A stretch of DNA of 64,000 bases from Lichina pygmaea (Eukaryota > Ascomycota > Lichinomycetes > Lichinales > Lichinaceae): the NCBI GenBank assembly GCA_963422465.1, contig OY730172.1, forward strand, positions 2,046,001 to 2,110,000, read 5' to 3'. The notes below the pieces were generated by a model. That model was not told the DNA's origin and did not search any database. It saw only the letters and a list, made by a program, of their open reading frames with translations. The position numbers were made by a program, and so were the translations under genes. This document shows, in pieces, positions 44,331-55,050 of this stretch (within the stretch, counting starts at the first letter, position 1; each line of letters starts with the position of its first letter).

Positions 44331-44963
44331 TCACCAAGCACTCGATGCCGGAGACGAGCCCGACGGCGAATCGTCCCACCAATCGTCATCTGTTTTTAAT
44401 AATTGTCGTCTGTGTCGAGTTGCGTCGTGTATCCTCATGACTGGTGACTTTGGCGGCTTGGGGTCTGGACTGGTCGAACGTGCCACCGCGGCCGTCAGTC
44501 GGGTGGATTCGCGCGTGTGCCAATCGAGGCTGCGCTGCTGTTCTTTGAGCGCCGTCCGCAGGCCCTTGATTCGATCCTGCAGTATTCTGTACCGCGCAGC
44601 TTGGTCCACCGCGTTCGTCAGCCACTCTTCGATGATCTTGTCGTCTCTGATCTCATTCTCAAAGAACTTGATCCGAAGCTTTAAATTCTCGATTTCGTCC
44701 AAGTGAGAGTGGATCATGGCTTCCTTCAGTGAGCGCCCAGGTGGATCTCGGGTCAGTGATGAGTACGTGGAGAATGGGTCCTTGTTAGTCTCGCTCGATT
44801 GCCTCGACAAGCTTGATGTTGTTCGCGAGAGCGGAATCGTAGGTCCGGACGTTGCCTGCCGCGATGGGAGACTTGGGTCGGGCCTGTCAGAGACTGGTGT
44901 TACCACTATAACCTTAGAGGAAATAGATGGGGGGTTCACACAGTACGTTTCTGATGCCGACAT
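44331..44963 (-). CDS. Small coiled-coil protein, unrecognised
   Basis: Open frame of 210 aa from the ATG at 44963 (MSASETYCVNPPS). I do not recognise the family. Residues 1-75 are Ser/Thr/Pro-rich and probably disordered. Residues 85-165 are helical and charged (HSHLDEIENLKLRIKFFENE, EEWLTNAVDQAARYRILQDR, IKGLRTALKEQQRSLDWHTR), with heptad-like spacing of a coiled coil. The tail is basic then acidic and ends DDWWDDSPSGSSPASSAW. It sits tail-to-head behind ARP10 on the same strand, 362 bases away. An intron near 44390-44420 or an upstream exon cannot be excluded. Coding potential is supported by compositional contrast between domains rather than by homology. Confidence 0.6.
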   Translation of the reverse strand: MSASETYCVNPPSISSKVIVVTPVSDRPDPSLPSRQATSGPTIPLSRTTSSLSRQSSETNKDPFSTYSSLTRDPPGRSLKEAMIHSHLDEIENLKLRIKFFENEIRDDKIIEEWLTNAVDQAARYRILQDRIKGLRTALKEQQRSLDWHTRESTRLTAAVARSTSPDPKPPKSPVMRIHDATRHRRQLLKTDDDWWDDSPSGSSPASSAW

Positions 44964-45325
44964 GGTACTCAATCAAACGAATGGTAATAGGCGCCAAATC
45001 AGCGGCGAATGGAGTCTTGATGTGGGCTCATGCAACCTCGACCGATCACTCCAGCACTCCAACTCAGGTAGTTAACGACAGTCGTTGCCAGACCTCACAG
45101 CTGACTGGAACCACACAGAGGAGAAGAAAGACGAGGTGAAGTGAACGCCGAAAGAAAAAAAAAGTGATACGTTCCCGCTGAAGCCATGTGGTGGCCGAGC
45201 GGTGTCTATTTATAGGAAACTCAACTTCTGTGACTGCTTTTTTGATAAGGCTCGGAGACCCAAACCCAGATGCCCCTGATTTGGAAAGCCAGAATACCTC
45301 TCGTCAGACGAAGGGGAGGGGGGCT

Positions 45326-47081
45326 TCAAGTCCATACCCCAAGGGTCCAACTAGACCGATCCCCGGTGCCAGCTTTGGCAGTCGGTGCGGTCGAGCGGCT
45401 GGGCGCAACGCCGGCTTTCCCATCCAGATTGGCACCCGCGAGCCCTTGTTGCAGGAATTTGTCCCTCTCGACTTCCACCACCGGTTTGATCTTCAAAGCC
45501 GCAACGAGACTTGCTCCGGACCAGGCCCCGAGAGACTCGACCCCACGAGCAACCCCATGAACGGCGGGCTTGCAGTCCTTGGCTTCCATGCGACGGAGAC
45601 TCTCGGTAATCTCATCAGTTTCTTGATCGGCAAAGGCGGCCGGAGCTTGTTTCCCCTGGCGGGAACGCGGTGCATCTGTTGAGTCTGTACCTTCGAGCTG
45701 AACAGAGGAGTCTCTCAAAGCATCATTTCTTTTGGCTTTACAGTTTCTTTTGGTTGGTGTCCCCGAACTGGCCTGGGCCGAAAGGTGGGCGACTTCGTCG
45801 ACAACCCGCCGCTTGATGCCTGTGATGCCAGATGGACCACCGACGACGACGATCCGTGACATGCAGATGCTTCGGACGTCGAAAGGGATCGACATCAGCA
45901 CTTTGTACGCCAGGTGGCCGATGGGCAATTCTTCGTCATCCGGGGGGCCTTCGCCGACTCCCCTAGGCGAGAAGAGCGCGCTTTCCACCACGTCGGAAAA
46001 GGATGAAAATGGCAGCTCAAGCTTCAAGGGCGGCAGCAAGCTCTTCAGGTAGACCGCAGTCACATGGTCATCCTTTTCGCCCCTCTCTGCTCCATAGGGG
46101 TAGCCGTCGTTCTCCGGCGGCTGTAGCTTCTCCATGCTGTCGTACAAACCAGATCCGCTTCGACGACGACACCATGCCATTCGCATGAGGATGTCTTCAA
46201 CCTCTTCCATGCATGGAGAGGCACCCCCATTGTCACGTGCTTCCCCGCCCCTAGTTTCTGAAAGGGCCTTCCGTACATGCTTGGTAAGAAATCTTCTCAT
46301 GTCAAGAACGAGCCGTTTACCTGCGCGGATACTCCTGCAGGTGTGAACCTCTCGGTAATCGTAGACAGCTGTGACAATAACCTCATGCCATCCAATGTCA
46401 ACCACCAAGGACGAGCGTAGGCCGGCAGCAACCGCATTCAAGACTGGGGCCGAAAACAAACTGGCACTAGGGCACTGGAATTCGCTGAACAAGGCATACA
46501 GCAGGATGGCGAGCAGGGCATGAGGAAAGGCGGGAGGCAGAACCAGCAGTACTCGACGAAGTCGTGGATCCGACATCAGATACCTAACGGCTCCATTAGC
46601 ATGTGGCCACAGCGGAAAGCTGACTTGATGTGCATGATCTTGCTAACTTGCTATAAGCTTGGCGTACATAGAGTTCAACCTTGTCCTCGACAATACCTAG
46701 ATTGACCCCTCTGAGGTCCAAAGGCCACATTTCGTACGGTTTGGTCCATCTCTCGTTTGATTTCCGCTTCTGAGGTCGGCTGGCGAAGTCGGGCTCCCAG
46801 TATCGATAGTCACCTGCTCTGGACTGATGTGCCGGGCCGTACCAAATCGAGCACAATGGCAGCCTGTCACGAGCAAGACCGGCTCTCAGGATGCGGGTCC
46901 CAAACTCGAGTATGAGTGGGTCCTCTTCAACCTTGCTTCCGTGAGACGGAGACGAGAATGCCGAGGTCGTCGATTTACCGGGAGTCCGTGGCAACGGCGA
47001 TGTACCGCCAGAGCCTGACAGTAACGCCGAGTGTCTGATCCCTCCAGAACCTCGATTCTGGGTTTCTGATATGGCGGCCAT
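45326..47081 (-). CDS. ARP10: Actin-related protein Arp10/Arp11 (dynactin pointed end)
   Basis: Proposed exons are 46648-47081 and 45326-46583 (563 aa). The 64-base intron (donor GTTAGC, acceptor CGTTAG) joins VRQAYSK|YLMSDPRLRR. Arp10/Arp11 (Ro-7 in Neurospora) is a divergent actin-like protein capping the pointed end of the dynactin filament used by dynein. Actin-fold signs are EDPLILEFGTRILRAGLARD in place of the canonical phosphate loop, LDLRGVNLGIVEDKVELYV, RRVLLVLPPAFPHALLAILL, and SSLVVDIGWHEVIVTAVYDY as the second phosphate-binding strand. RIVVVGGPSGITGIKRRVVD corresponds to the adenosine motif. The N-terminal 60 residues are Ser/Gly-rich, and the C-terminal third has a charged insertion. 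The start is the first in-frame ATG; the upstream frame lacks ATG. It is divergent from the GEN1-like gene, with only 173 bases between starts. Confidence 0.85.
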
Positions 47082-47254
47082 AGGTAAATGCTGCAGGTTC
47101 ACGGTCGATTGGCGACGTCCAATTCGGGTTAGGTAACCCGGGTGATGTACTGTAGCTGGGCTAGAAAAAGTAAACAATACGACTTGCGCCCGTTAGCAAA
47201 CCTCAACGGCGTGCTGATGTAAACAAAGCGGCGCAAATCCATGTCCCTAGGATC
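47082..47254. promoter_or_regulatory. Compact divergent promoter ARP10/GEN1
   Basis: The 173 bases between two start codons must serve both directions. No specific factor site is claimed. Confidence 0.5.
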
Positions 47255-49687
47255 ATGGGCATCAAAAAGTATGATGATCTATCAATTAAAACCGAAATTG
47301 GATTGGGACTGCTGCTGACGGTTTGGGCAGCCTATACGATGAAATTGGTCCTGGGGAACGAGTTCCGCTTGCTCGGCTTGCGATAGAGAAGCTTGAAGCG
47401 GCATCTCGGCCGTTCAGACTTGCAATTGATGCTTCCATCTGGCACTTCCAGGTTGGCAAAGGTATGACCAGATCTTTGGTGCGACTCTGACGCCATTGCT
47501 AAGTCTATTTGCGATGCAGGAGGAAAGAATCCGACGCTACGAACGTTGCACTACCGGCTGTGCCGGCTGCTGGGATCCGGCATCCAGCCTCTGTTCGTCT
47601 TCGATGGCCCCGGACGACCAGCTTTCAAGCACGGCCGTCATATCGATCCGAGTGCGGTGTCCACAAACACCGACAACGCAAAGCAGCTTCTCGATTACTT
47701 TGGCGTTCCCCACCATGATGCTCCCGGCGAAGCGGAAGCGGAGTGCGCCCTTCTGCAGCGGGAAGGCATTGTCGACGCGGTGTTGACGGAGGATGTCGAC
47801 GCGCTCATGTTCGGATGCGGCCTCAGCCTGCGCAAGTGGTCTCCCGAAGGAGCCAGAGGCAAGGTCCCTACTCATGTGACGGTCCATGACATCAAGAAAT
47901 GCAAGCTCAAGCCGAAAGACATGATACTTGTAGCGCTCTTGAACGGCGGTGACTACAAACCAGAAGGTCTTCCAAGATTCGGGATCAAGATTGCGTGCGA
48001 AGCAGCCAAAGCAGGCTTTGGCGCGAGTCTCTGCCGCATTCCGTTGTCCGATGTTGCTGGCATGCAAGCCTGGCGCCAGAGCCTGTCGCACGAGCTGCAG
48101 ACCAACGAGAGCAAGCACTTCAGCTGCAGGCACAGAGCCCTGCGTATTCCAGATGACTTTCCAGACCAGAAGATACTCCGCTGCTATCTCGCTCCGACGG
48201 TCTCGTCGCCGTCCCAAGTTTCCAGCTTGCGAGAGAGGGTAGGGTGGAGGGACACCGACGTAACTGGACTAAGACGGTTTCTCGGACGGGAGTTTGAGTG
48301 GCTAGGTCTGTCTGGCGCCAAGAAGCTGATCAAGAGCATCTGTGAGCCCAACCTCATCCGGATCTTGATCACCTCTTCCGAGGTCAGGAGCCCCAGCTGC
48401 GACTTTGTCAAGGAGATATGCGGCGAGCGAGGGTCAGACGAACTGGCGCAAGCGGCCGAGTATCGTGTCTCTTACGTGCCGCTTGAGCTGGCTCCCATAG
48501 ATCTGGACGCGGAGCAGGACGGGGTGTCTCTATCTGACGGAGATAGTGATGGTCAAGACGATGCTGGAGCAACCGAGGCTGGCGTCACGAGGCGTAAGCT
48601 GTCTACGTATGACCCGGCCAAGCCACAGAAAGTCTGGATTCCGGGAGTTCTGTTGAGAGCTGGCGCCCCAGGTAAGATTGCTGCGTGGAAGAAGAAGCAG
48701 CTAGATGCGGTCAAAGCCTCAGAGGAGAAGGCGGCCGAACAGGAAAGGAAGAAGCTTGCAGCAAAGTCGAGAAAGCTCGCAGCCGAGACGAGGAAGGCAG
48801 CGGCTCAAAAGAAACGAACGGGGGGGATGAAAGAGGGGGCGCTTGACGCCTATGTTCGGATGTCGAAGCCAAGACCCGATCGGGACGGAGGCTCTACGGG
48901 TCGTCGCCACAGGTCTCCCAGAGCCACCAAGCCGGAAAACCAACAGCCTCTTTGGTCCACTAAGCACGGCAAGACATGGAAGGCGCATGCATCCAGCGAT
49001 ACCCGGTCGGGTGATCAGCCCTCTGTCGATAGGCGAACCGTCGACCCGGCCTCGACAGATACGACACTGTGGACCATATCAACAATACCTGACCATGTGT
49101 CCGATGTCAACACACGGCACGGGACGACCTCTACACTGGGAGTGTACGGGCTGCGGGACGACGACGATCTTCTTCTGCCTCAACGGGACGCTCACTCGGC
49201 CGTTTCAGACGAAGAGGAGAAGAACCGAGCACTTTACTCTTTTCGCGAAACGGACGACGCAGACACATCTCTGCCAGAGATGTTGCCTGGAAGTCGATCA
49301 CTGAACGAGGATCACGGACATTCCTCGTGCGACCGGGTATCTGAACCTTCTTCAACGCTGGCCAGACCGACAGGCATCTCGTTCGGATCCATCTCCATCC
49401 CATCCTCGCCGACATCCCCAATAAAGCCTGCAGCAAAACCTGCATTGAGACTCTCACCGCGCTCTGCCTTTCCGCCAGAGAAGCGCCAAGGCGCACGGCT
49501 CCCGGACCCCAAACCTCGTGCCAAGGGAGGAGGTTCCCGGGCCGTCATGCTACGCGACAGTCTCGAGGGATCGTGGCGAGTGATGTCGACCTCGGAAGCT
49601 AGTGCTGTCGTCAACGCTGCTACCACCGGTGCTTCCAACACCACGGCTCGAGCCTGGAGCGATGTCGAGATTGTCGATCTAACCTGA
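47255..49687 (+). CDS. YEN1: GEN1/Yen1-type Holliday junction resolvase (XPG family)
   Basis: Exons 47255-47268, 47331-47461 and 47520-49687 give 770 aa. It is a Rad2/XPG-family structure-specific nuclease of the GEN1/Yen1 branch, which cuts Holliday junctions late in recombination. The 14-base first exon gives MGIK and splices to NLYDEIGPGERVPLARLAIE. The N-domain has RPFRLAIDASIWHFQVGKGG and LLGSGIQPLFVFDGPGRPAF. The I-domain has HDAPGEAEAECALLQREGIV and DAVLTEDVDALMFGCG. The helix-hairpin-helix region starts DMILVALLNGGDYKPEGLP. These acidic residues are the expected metal ligands. A chromo-like region follows near YDPAKPQKVWIPGVLLRAGA, then a long disordered tail with Lys/Arg patches. The very small first exon is easily missed; without it the conserved N terminus is lost. 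Confidence 0.92.
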
Positions 49688-50509
49688 GCTACAGACGGGG
49701 TCGTCTCTCTCTCTCTGTCCCTCAGGCGAGTCCCGCAAAGAATTCTTTTTTTACCGCCGGAAGCTTTGACAAAACGTCGGATTTATCTCGACGGCGTGGC
49801 ACAAGGCCTTGGGTACACCGACAGTACGAGTACACATCTCTCTGGCTGTTGGCCTGTTGGATCGACTCACGGGGGGGAAATTTTTTTTTGAGGGGGGGGG
49901 GGGGGGGGGGGCCGGTATTTAACATGAGGACGAGATACACGAAGTCTAACTGATGACATGTACTGTACGTACAGTACGTACGTAGTAGAGCTTTTTCGTT
50001 GAGGAGTCATGGGAGGTAGGAGTACGTTCCCTATGGCACTTATCGTTATAGAGAGGGAGAGGACTTGGAGTTGGGAGTCGGAAGGGCTGGAGTCGCTTAT
50101 CTAATCTAAGCTCAACCCCCTGCATACGTACGTTTATCCCCCCCCCCGAAACAGTTGAGCTACCGAGACTACAGTAGCGCCAAATGGAGTCGGCTCGTCG
50201 AGAGGGCGGCAGCGGCCGTGGCGGCTAACTGCGGACCGTACGTAACGGATCTAAAACCAACGTGCGACAAGACCTCCTTCCATCTTTGGGACGACTCCTC
50301 ATCTCCCATTCCCCCCCCCCCCCCCCTTCCCCCTCCCTTCCCCGGAGTTTATATGGTTGGCACGTAGTCTTCCACTACGAGTATATTCCCTTTCTTGCCA
50401 GTCTTCCAGCTCTTTTCAGCATCTCCCCTTTCGCCACAAAGACGACGACGACGACGAACCACCCAAACGACGAAGACAGAAAGACGAAGATAGTCCTCGA
50501 ACGACAGAC
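49688..50509. other. Spacer GEN1-like to SDR gene
   Basis: About 0.82 kb. It has a G tract of about 20 (49891-49911), TACTGTACGTACAGTACGTACGTAG (about 49961-49985), and C tracts at 50141-50149 and 50309-50322. No gene is supported. Confidence 0.5.
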
Positions 50510-52189
50510 ATGCCCTCCTCGACCGGACCGACGCCGTGGCACGCCCACCTGACCATCGACCTGCTGGCCAAGGTGCTGCAAAGGTCCATCTTCCATCCGT
50601 TCATCGCGTGGTTGATCCCGCTGTGCCAGCGCGCCGTCGCGACGCCGTACAGTCATCCCGCGATACGCTTGACAATGGCCTGGGCCGTGGTCGTGTGTCT
50701 CTTCTGGGTGTTGGCGGCCGTCGACCGGCGTGTCGCTTACGGCCTGCCTCGACGAGTGCGCTTCTCGGAAAGTGATCACGCCGGCGCCGACGGCGATGTC
50801 GACGCAGATGACGAAGAGGACGAGGACGAGGACGAGGTCGTCGTCATCACCGGCGGCGCGTCCGGTGTCGGCAGGCTGATCGCAGAGGTCTACGGTCTGA
50901 GAGGCGTCGGCGTTGCCGTCCTCGACGTGCGGGATCCCTCATCCTCGTCCTCTTCTCCTTCTCCTTCGCCCCCGGCGCCCCACGCACTGAAGAACGTGGA
51001 CGGCGAGTTGGACGAGCGTGGTGTGCGTTACTACCTGTGCGACGTCGGGGATCGGAAGCAGGTGGAGTCGGTGGCTGGGAAGATCAAGGAAGATGTAAAT
51101 ATCTCTTCATCTCGTTCGTTTGACCACCTTGCTTCCTGGGATCTCTTCAGATGTGCCCTTTCCTCTCCCTCCATCTTGCAGAAAGCTCCCGTGGCATAGA
51201 TTGGAGAACAAGTAGTAATTTGTGTGTCTGTGTATATGGCGCCGGGCTGGGTATCGTGCACAGACACCCACCGCGGCTCGGCCATGTACCCCCCCTTTGG
51301 CTCCATCTAGATTGGCACACCCACCATCTTGATCAATGGCGCTGCCATTGTACATGGTAAATCTCTGCTCGAGCTCTCTGCGGAAGATGTCGAAAGGTAT
51401 GCGATTCAACTCCGGTGAGAGCTAGTGGATACCATACCCTTCAACCACCCTCGTTGCCTCCATTCAACATTCATCACCCCGCTGCTTCGTATCGGTGCCC
51501 TTTGAGAAAAACGCCTCGCGCCACGTGAGTAAGAGGGGAACAGGAGCTAATTGTACTGTATTGTGGTATCTAGGAGCATCCGAGTCAACCTTCTGGCTCA
51601 TTTCCACACGATCCAAACCTTTCTCCCCGGCATGCTTCGTCGCGAACGCGGTGGCACGATAGTGACGATCTCGAGTGTGCTCGGCCACCTGGGATGTCGG
51701 AATCTTGGTAGGGTGTTCCGCAAATGTCCCCTAGTTCCGACGTGCTTCTTCCTAGGGCGATGTTCCGGGCGGTCGTGGTTTCTGGCTGACAGCCGTTCTC
51801 CGCGAACAATTCTAGCCGACTATACCGCCGCCAAAGCCGGTCTCATCGCTCTGCACGAAAGTCTCAAAGCCGAACTGCCACCGAGCTCGAACGTCAAGAC
51901 AGTCCTGGTGACGCCGGGCCAAATTTCGACGCCGCTTTTCGCGGGCGTGCAGACGCCTTCGACCTTCCTCGGCCCGGTGCTTGAGCCGGTCGAGGTGGCT
52001 AAGGCGATCATTGCGGCTATCGACGCTGGCGTCAGCGATGAGCTGGCCATGCCGCTATATGCACGGTGGATTCGGTGGATTAGCGCATTGCCGGTGGGTG
52101 TGCAGCGGATATTAAGGGATCTTTCGGCGATGGACAAGGCCATGCAAGGGTTCGTTGGAAGGAGGTCGGACCAAAAGAAACGAATATGA
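50510..52189 (+). CDS. Short-chain dehydrogenase/reductase, membrane-anchored (RDH10/17beta-HSD11-like)
   Basis: Exons 50510-51094, 51311-51396, 51574-51707 and 51816-52189 give 392 aa, with all junctions in frame. It is an NAD(P)-dependent oxidoreductase of the classical SDR type, probably acting on a lipid alcohol or ketone. The N terminus has a hydrophobic helix (MAWAVVVCLFWVLAAV, about 56-71) for membrane attachment, then an acidic linker. The cofactor motif is VVVITGGASGVGRLIAEVYG (TGxxxGxG) and the Asp of VAVLDVRD marks the ribose site. ILINGAAI corresponds to the NNAG motif (here NGAA). The catalytic residues are the Ser of GTIVTISSVLGHLG and Tyr/Lys of DYTAAKAGLIALH; VTPGQISTPLF follows. 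The substrate cannot be predicted. A G22 tract lies 130 bases past the stop codon. Confidence 0.9.
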
Positions 52190-52613
52190 TGTTGAAACAT
52201 GATGGAATCATGTTTGGAGGAAGACGACATGGCGGGAAAGAACTCGGTGGGGATGATCGTGGCTGAGACTGCACCGCTGCCCGGTCAGAGCGAGGGTGGC
52301 ATCGATACAAGACGATGGCTTGGGGGGGGGGGGGGGGGGGGGGGCATCACAAGATATTGAACCAATACAGGATCAAAGCAAAAGATATTCGAGGGGGGCT
52401 TTTCCGTCCGTGGAAAGCCTCGTGAAAAGGTTCTTTCGAGTGCAGAGAGCCGGTAGCCGTTGCTTGGGATGGAGGAACAAGATGTAGACCAACAAAACCT
52501 GTGTCTCCGACTCTCTGAATTCTCGCAATATCACGGTGCTGGCAGCCGGACCTCAACGGGAGGGTATGCGACGCTGCAAGGCATGTGGTGCAGGGAAAAA
52601 ATCAAAAAAGAAT
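52190..52613. other. 3' flank of the SDR gene
   Basis: 424 bases with a poly-G tract (52321-52342). No gene is supported. The T6 run on the minus strand at 52604-52609 would terminate the first tRNA-like unit. Confidence 0.5.
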
Positions 52614-52766
52614 TGCCGGCGGAGGGATTCGAACCCCCGTTCTCAACAAGCTCCGGCGGAGATCATATGACGGTTGTGGGCCCCACACCCACACAAGAGG
52701 TGCTCACGCTACCCATTGCTGCCAATGGACGAGGTGTTGGTGTCTTGACCACTAGACCACACCAGC
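52614..52766 (-). ncRNA. tRNA-like Pol III unit A (153 bases)
   Basis: The 5' GCTGGTG pairs over 7 positions with 3' CGCCGGC (G-U allowed) before a discriminator A. The D arm GTCT…AGAC contains box A (TGGTCTAGTGG). The T arm GGGGG-TTCGAAT-CCCTC contains box B. A T-run follows a few bases after the 3' end. Between the D arm and the T arm are about 105 bases, far more than a normal tRNA, and no regular 5-bp anticodon stem with U33 was found. It is either a tRNA with a long intron, a decayed tRNA or a tRNA-derived RNA. Confidence 0.55.
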
Positions 52767-53464
52767 TTCTGTTTGTTGGAAGTGGTATCAGATCGACCAA
52801 TATACAAATTTACCATAGCCACCACTCAGACGCGTGGTTGCTTGTTCTCAGAGGAAGAGATGAGCTGTACCAGCTACTCGAATGACTGTATAATGTGGCG
52901 GTGAGTATAGAAGAGAGGCGACTACATATAACGTCTCTCTCTGATGTGATTGCCAGCTGTCTGCGTCTGATACGGGATGTCAACCGGTCACGTGACTCAG
53001 GGGCTCGTTCAGGGGCTCCGCGGCCCAGGGGCTTCTCGCCACAAATCCAGCAATGAGCGAGTGCAGCAATCACATGATGCAGCACCCACTGGGCCGATAT
53101 ATCTAAAAGTACACGACCACCACAGCTAGTCCACATAGCAGGCTTACTTCCTAGAAGCGTTGCCTTCGTTCCGGACTGAAAGGATGTAAGGTGATATCAG
53201 TGGAAGACAAGTTCAAGTCCTTGTCGAAGTCGCGCCCCGGGCTGTGTTCTGTGATACAGTAGATGATAGAAGATGTCCCACAGGACATGAGGGGAGTCCT
53301 TTGTATACTGTCAGCTTTGATGGAATTCATAGGGTGTCGGAGTTCCGACCGCGACATCACACCGGCGCTGTTACGACTGTGAGAACCAATGCCGGGGCTG
53401 GAAATTTTCGAACAGCAATAAGGCAAAAAGTTCGTAGTCAAAAGGAAAAAAAGAAACCTAGAAG
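52767..53464. other. Spacer within the Pol III cluster (A to C)
   Basis: About 700 bases with no supported gene; small open frames only. The unit C terminator (T7 on the minus strand) lies at its right end. Confidence 0.4.
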
Positions 53465-53598
53465 TGCTAAAGGAAGGATTCGAACCTCCAACTTCGAATT
53501 GCCAGAACTGGTCCTACCCCTCGACGTGAGCAATGCCGGAATCGAGGTTAAGTTGCAGTCCGTTCCACACTGACCACCGTGCGCAGGCAATCTCTGAC
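53465..53598 (-). ncRNA. tRNA-like unit C, decayed (134 bases)
   Basis: It is clearly related to unit D (shared TTGCCTGCGCAC, ACCTCGATTCCGGCATTGCT, GTCGAGGGGTAGGACC), but the segment with the D arm and box A is missing. The T arm GGAGG-TTCGAAT-CCTTC and a T7 run remain. It is likely a pseudogene copy of D. The homology with D continues into the 5' flank. Confidence 0.55.
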
Positions 53599-53791
53599 AC
53601 TTTCTGTTGAACATGGTGTTAGTTTGTTGGATATAAAAGGGAATACCATCGTAAGTGGTATTGCTGAGTCATTCACAGTGGCCAGGGTACTCGGGCACTA
53701 CTAGAAGTATCAAATAAGTAGTGGCAGCTCTACCAACTAAATAACACATCTAGAGCTTCGGTTGTGCAGAGTTGGATGGGGCAAAAACAAA

Positions 53792-53942
53792 TGGCAGTGG
53801 GAGGATTCGAACCTCCAACTTCGACAAGCCAGGACTGGTCCTACCCCTCGACGTGAGCAATGCCGGAATCGAGGTTAAGTTGCAGTCCGATCCACACCGG
53901 CAGCTGTGCGCAGGCAAGTCCCTACCACTAGGCCATACTGAC
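53792..53942 (-). ncRNA. tRNA-like Pol III unit D (151 bases)
   Basis: Box A region TGGCCTAGTGG, box B GGTTCGAATCC with a perfect GGAGG/CCTCC T stem, and a T5 run just downstream. Acceptor arms GTCAGTA and CACTGCC pair at five of seven positions. The long core contains CCTCGA…TCGAGG, which can pair, and a GCTTGTCGAAGT mini-hairpin just before the T arm. Unit F keeps both helices with G-U or compensating changes. Confidence 0.5.
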
Positions 53943-54489
53943 ACTTGTTGAACAAAATGTTAGCTTGTTGGATATAAACGTACCACCGTACTGTAAGTGG
54001 TGTTGCTGAGTCATGCACTCACAGTGACGACTGGCAAGATGCCCAGGTACAGTACCTCTAGAAGAATTAAACCCAATTGTAATAGCAGTGGCGGCCATGT
54101 GACATTTCTGGGGTTCGGCCCGCCCACAACTGCGTTGCGTAGCCATAGAGCCATCCCCCCGTAGCCAGTAGACAATCAATCGAAGACATCGCAGGCATAG
54201 ATCCTAGTAATAGTGAGAAGTAGCAGCGTCATGAAGCCTGTTCAACTCCGGAGAGATCTAGTAGTCTAGATAGGAACAACGACCCCAATGACAGAAATGT
54301 CCTTCTTCTAGTGCTACGCCTAGTCCTAGGATTGTGTGTTGACTCCTAGTACTGATCTGACGCCGCTACTCCGGGGCTTCCTTGATGATGCCGATGCGCG
54401 GACCTTGGATCCCGGACCTCCATAGCGGCGGCACCGCGATTTTCATCTCAAAAGGGAGTTCGGATAACTAAGTTGGATGGGAGAGAAGT

Positions 54490-54640
54490 CGAAAAGTATA
54501 CCAGCCAGAGGGTTAATCCTCAAAGTTGAAACAAGCCCGGAACTTCTACCCCTGAACGCGTGCATTACCGGAACTGATGCTAAGCTCCAGTCTGATCGAA
54601 CGCACTGATCAATGTGCGCAGACCCCTACAGGGACAATTT
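54490..54640 (-). pseudogene. Degenerate tRNA-like copy
   Basis: Weak similarity to units D and F: CTACCCCTGAACGCGTGCAT, GCTCCAGTCTGATCGAAC and GTGCGCAGACCCCTA in the same order, with box B damaged. Confidence 0.4.
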
Positions 54641-54770
54641 CTGGTTGGTATAATCTTGGTTTCAGTTGACGGATACGGTAGTAGCAAGTAGGACTACTAC
54701 CTATAATAGGAGTGGTAGTGGGCACTAAGCGGTACGACGCCGATTTGGAATAAAAAGTCGAAAAAAGAAG

Positions 54771-54923
54771 TGTCAGTAGGAGGATGCGAACCTCCAGCTT
54801 CGACAAGCCAGGACTGGTTCCTACCCCTCGACGTGTGCATGCCGGAACCGAGGTTAAGTTGCCAGTCCGATCCACATTTGGCCACATGCGCAGGCAAGTC
54901 TCTAGCCGCTAGACCACAATGAC
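54771..54923 (-). ncRNA. tRNA-like Pol III unit F (153 bases)
   Basis: The D arm GTCT…AGAC is perfect, box A is TGGTCTAGCGG and the T arm is GGAGG-TTCGCAT-CCTCC. Acceptor arms GTCATTG and TACTGAC pair at six of seven positions. A T6 run follows. TTGCC pairs with GGCAA inside the core, and CCTCGG/TCGAGG and GCTTGTCGAAGC match the helices of unit D. A more decayed relative seems to lie at about 54490-54640. Confidence 0.5.
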
Positions 54924-55050
54924 ACTCCCAGTGAAAAATTCCATGGGCAAGTATAATATAAGACATGGAGAACAGCACAGTGCGATCAGGGCACATGGTG
55001 ATTGCATGTGTCAGTCATCAAGTGAGGGAAAGGGAAAGGCAAAAAAGAAA

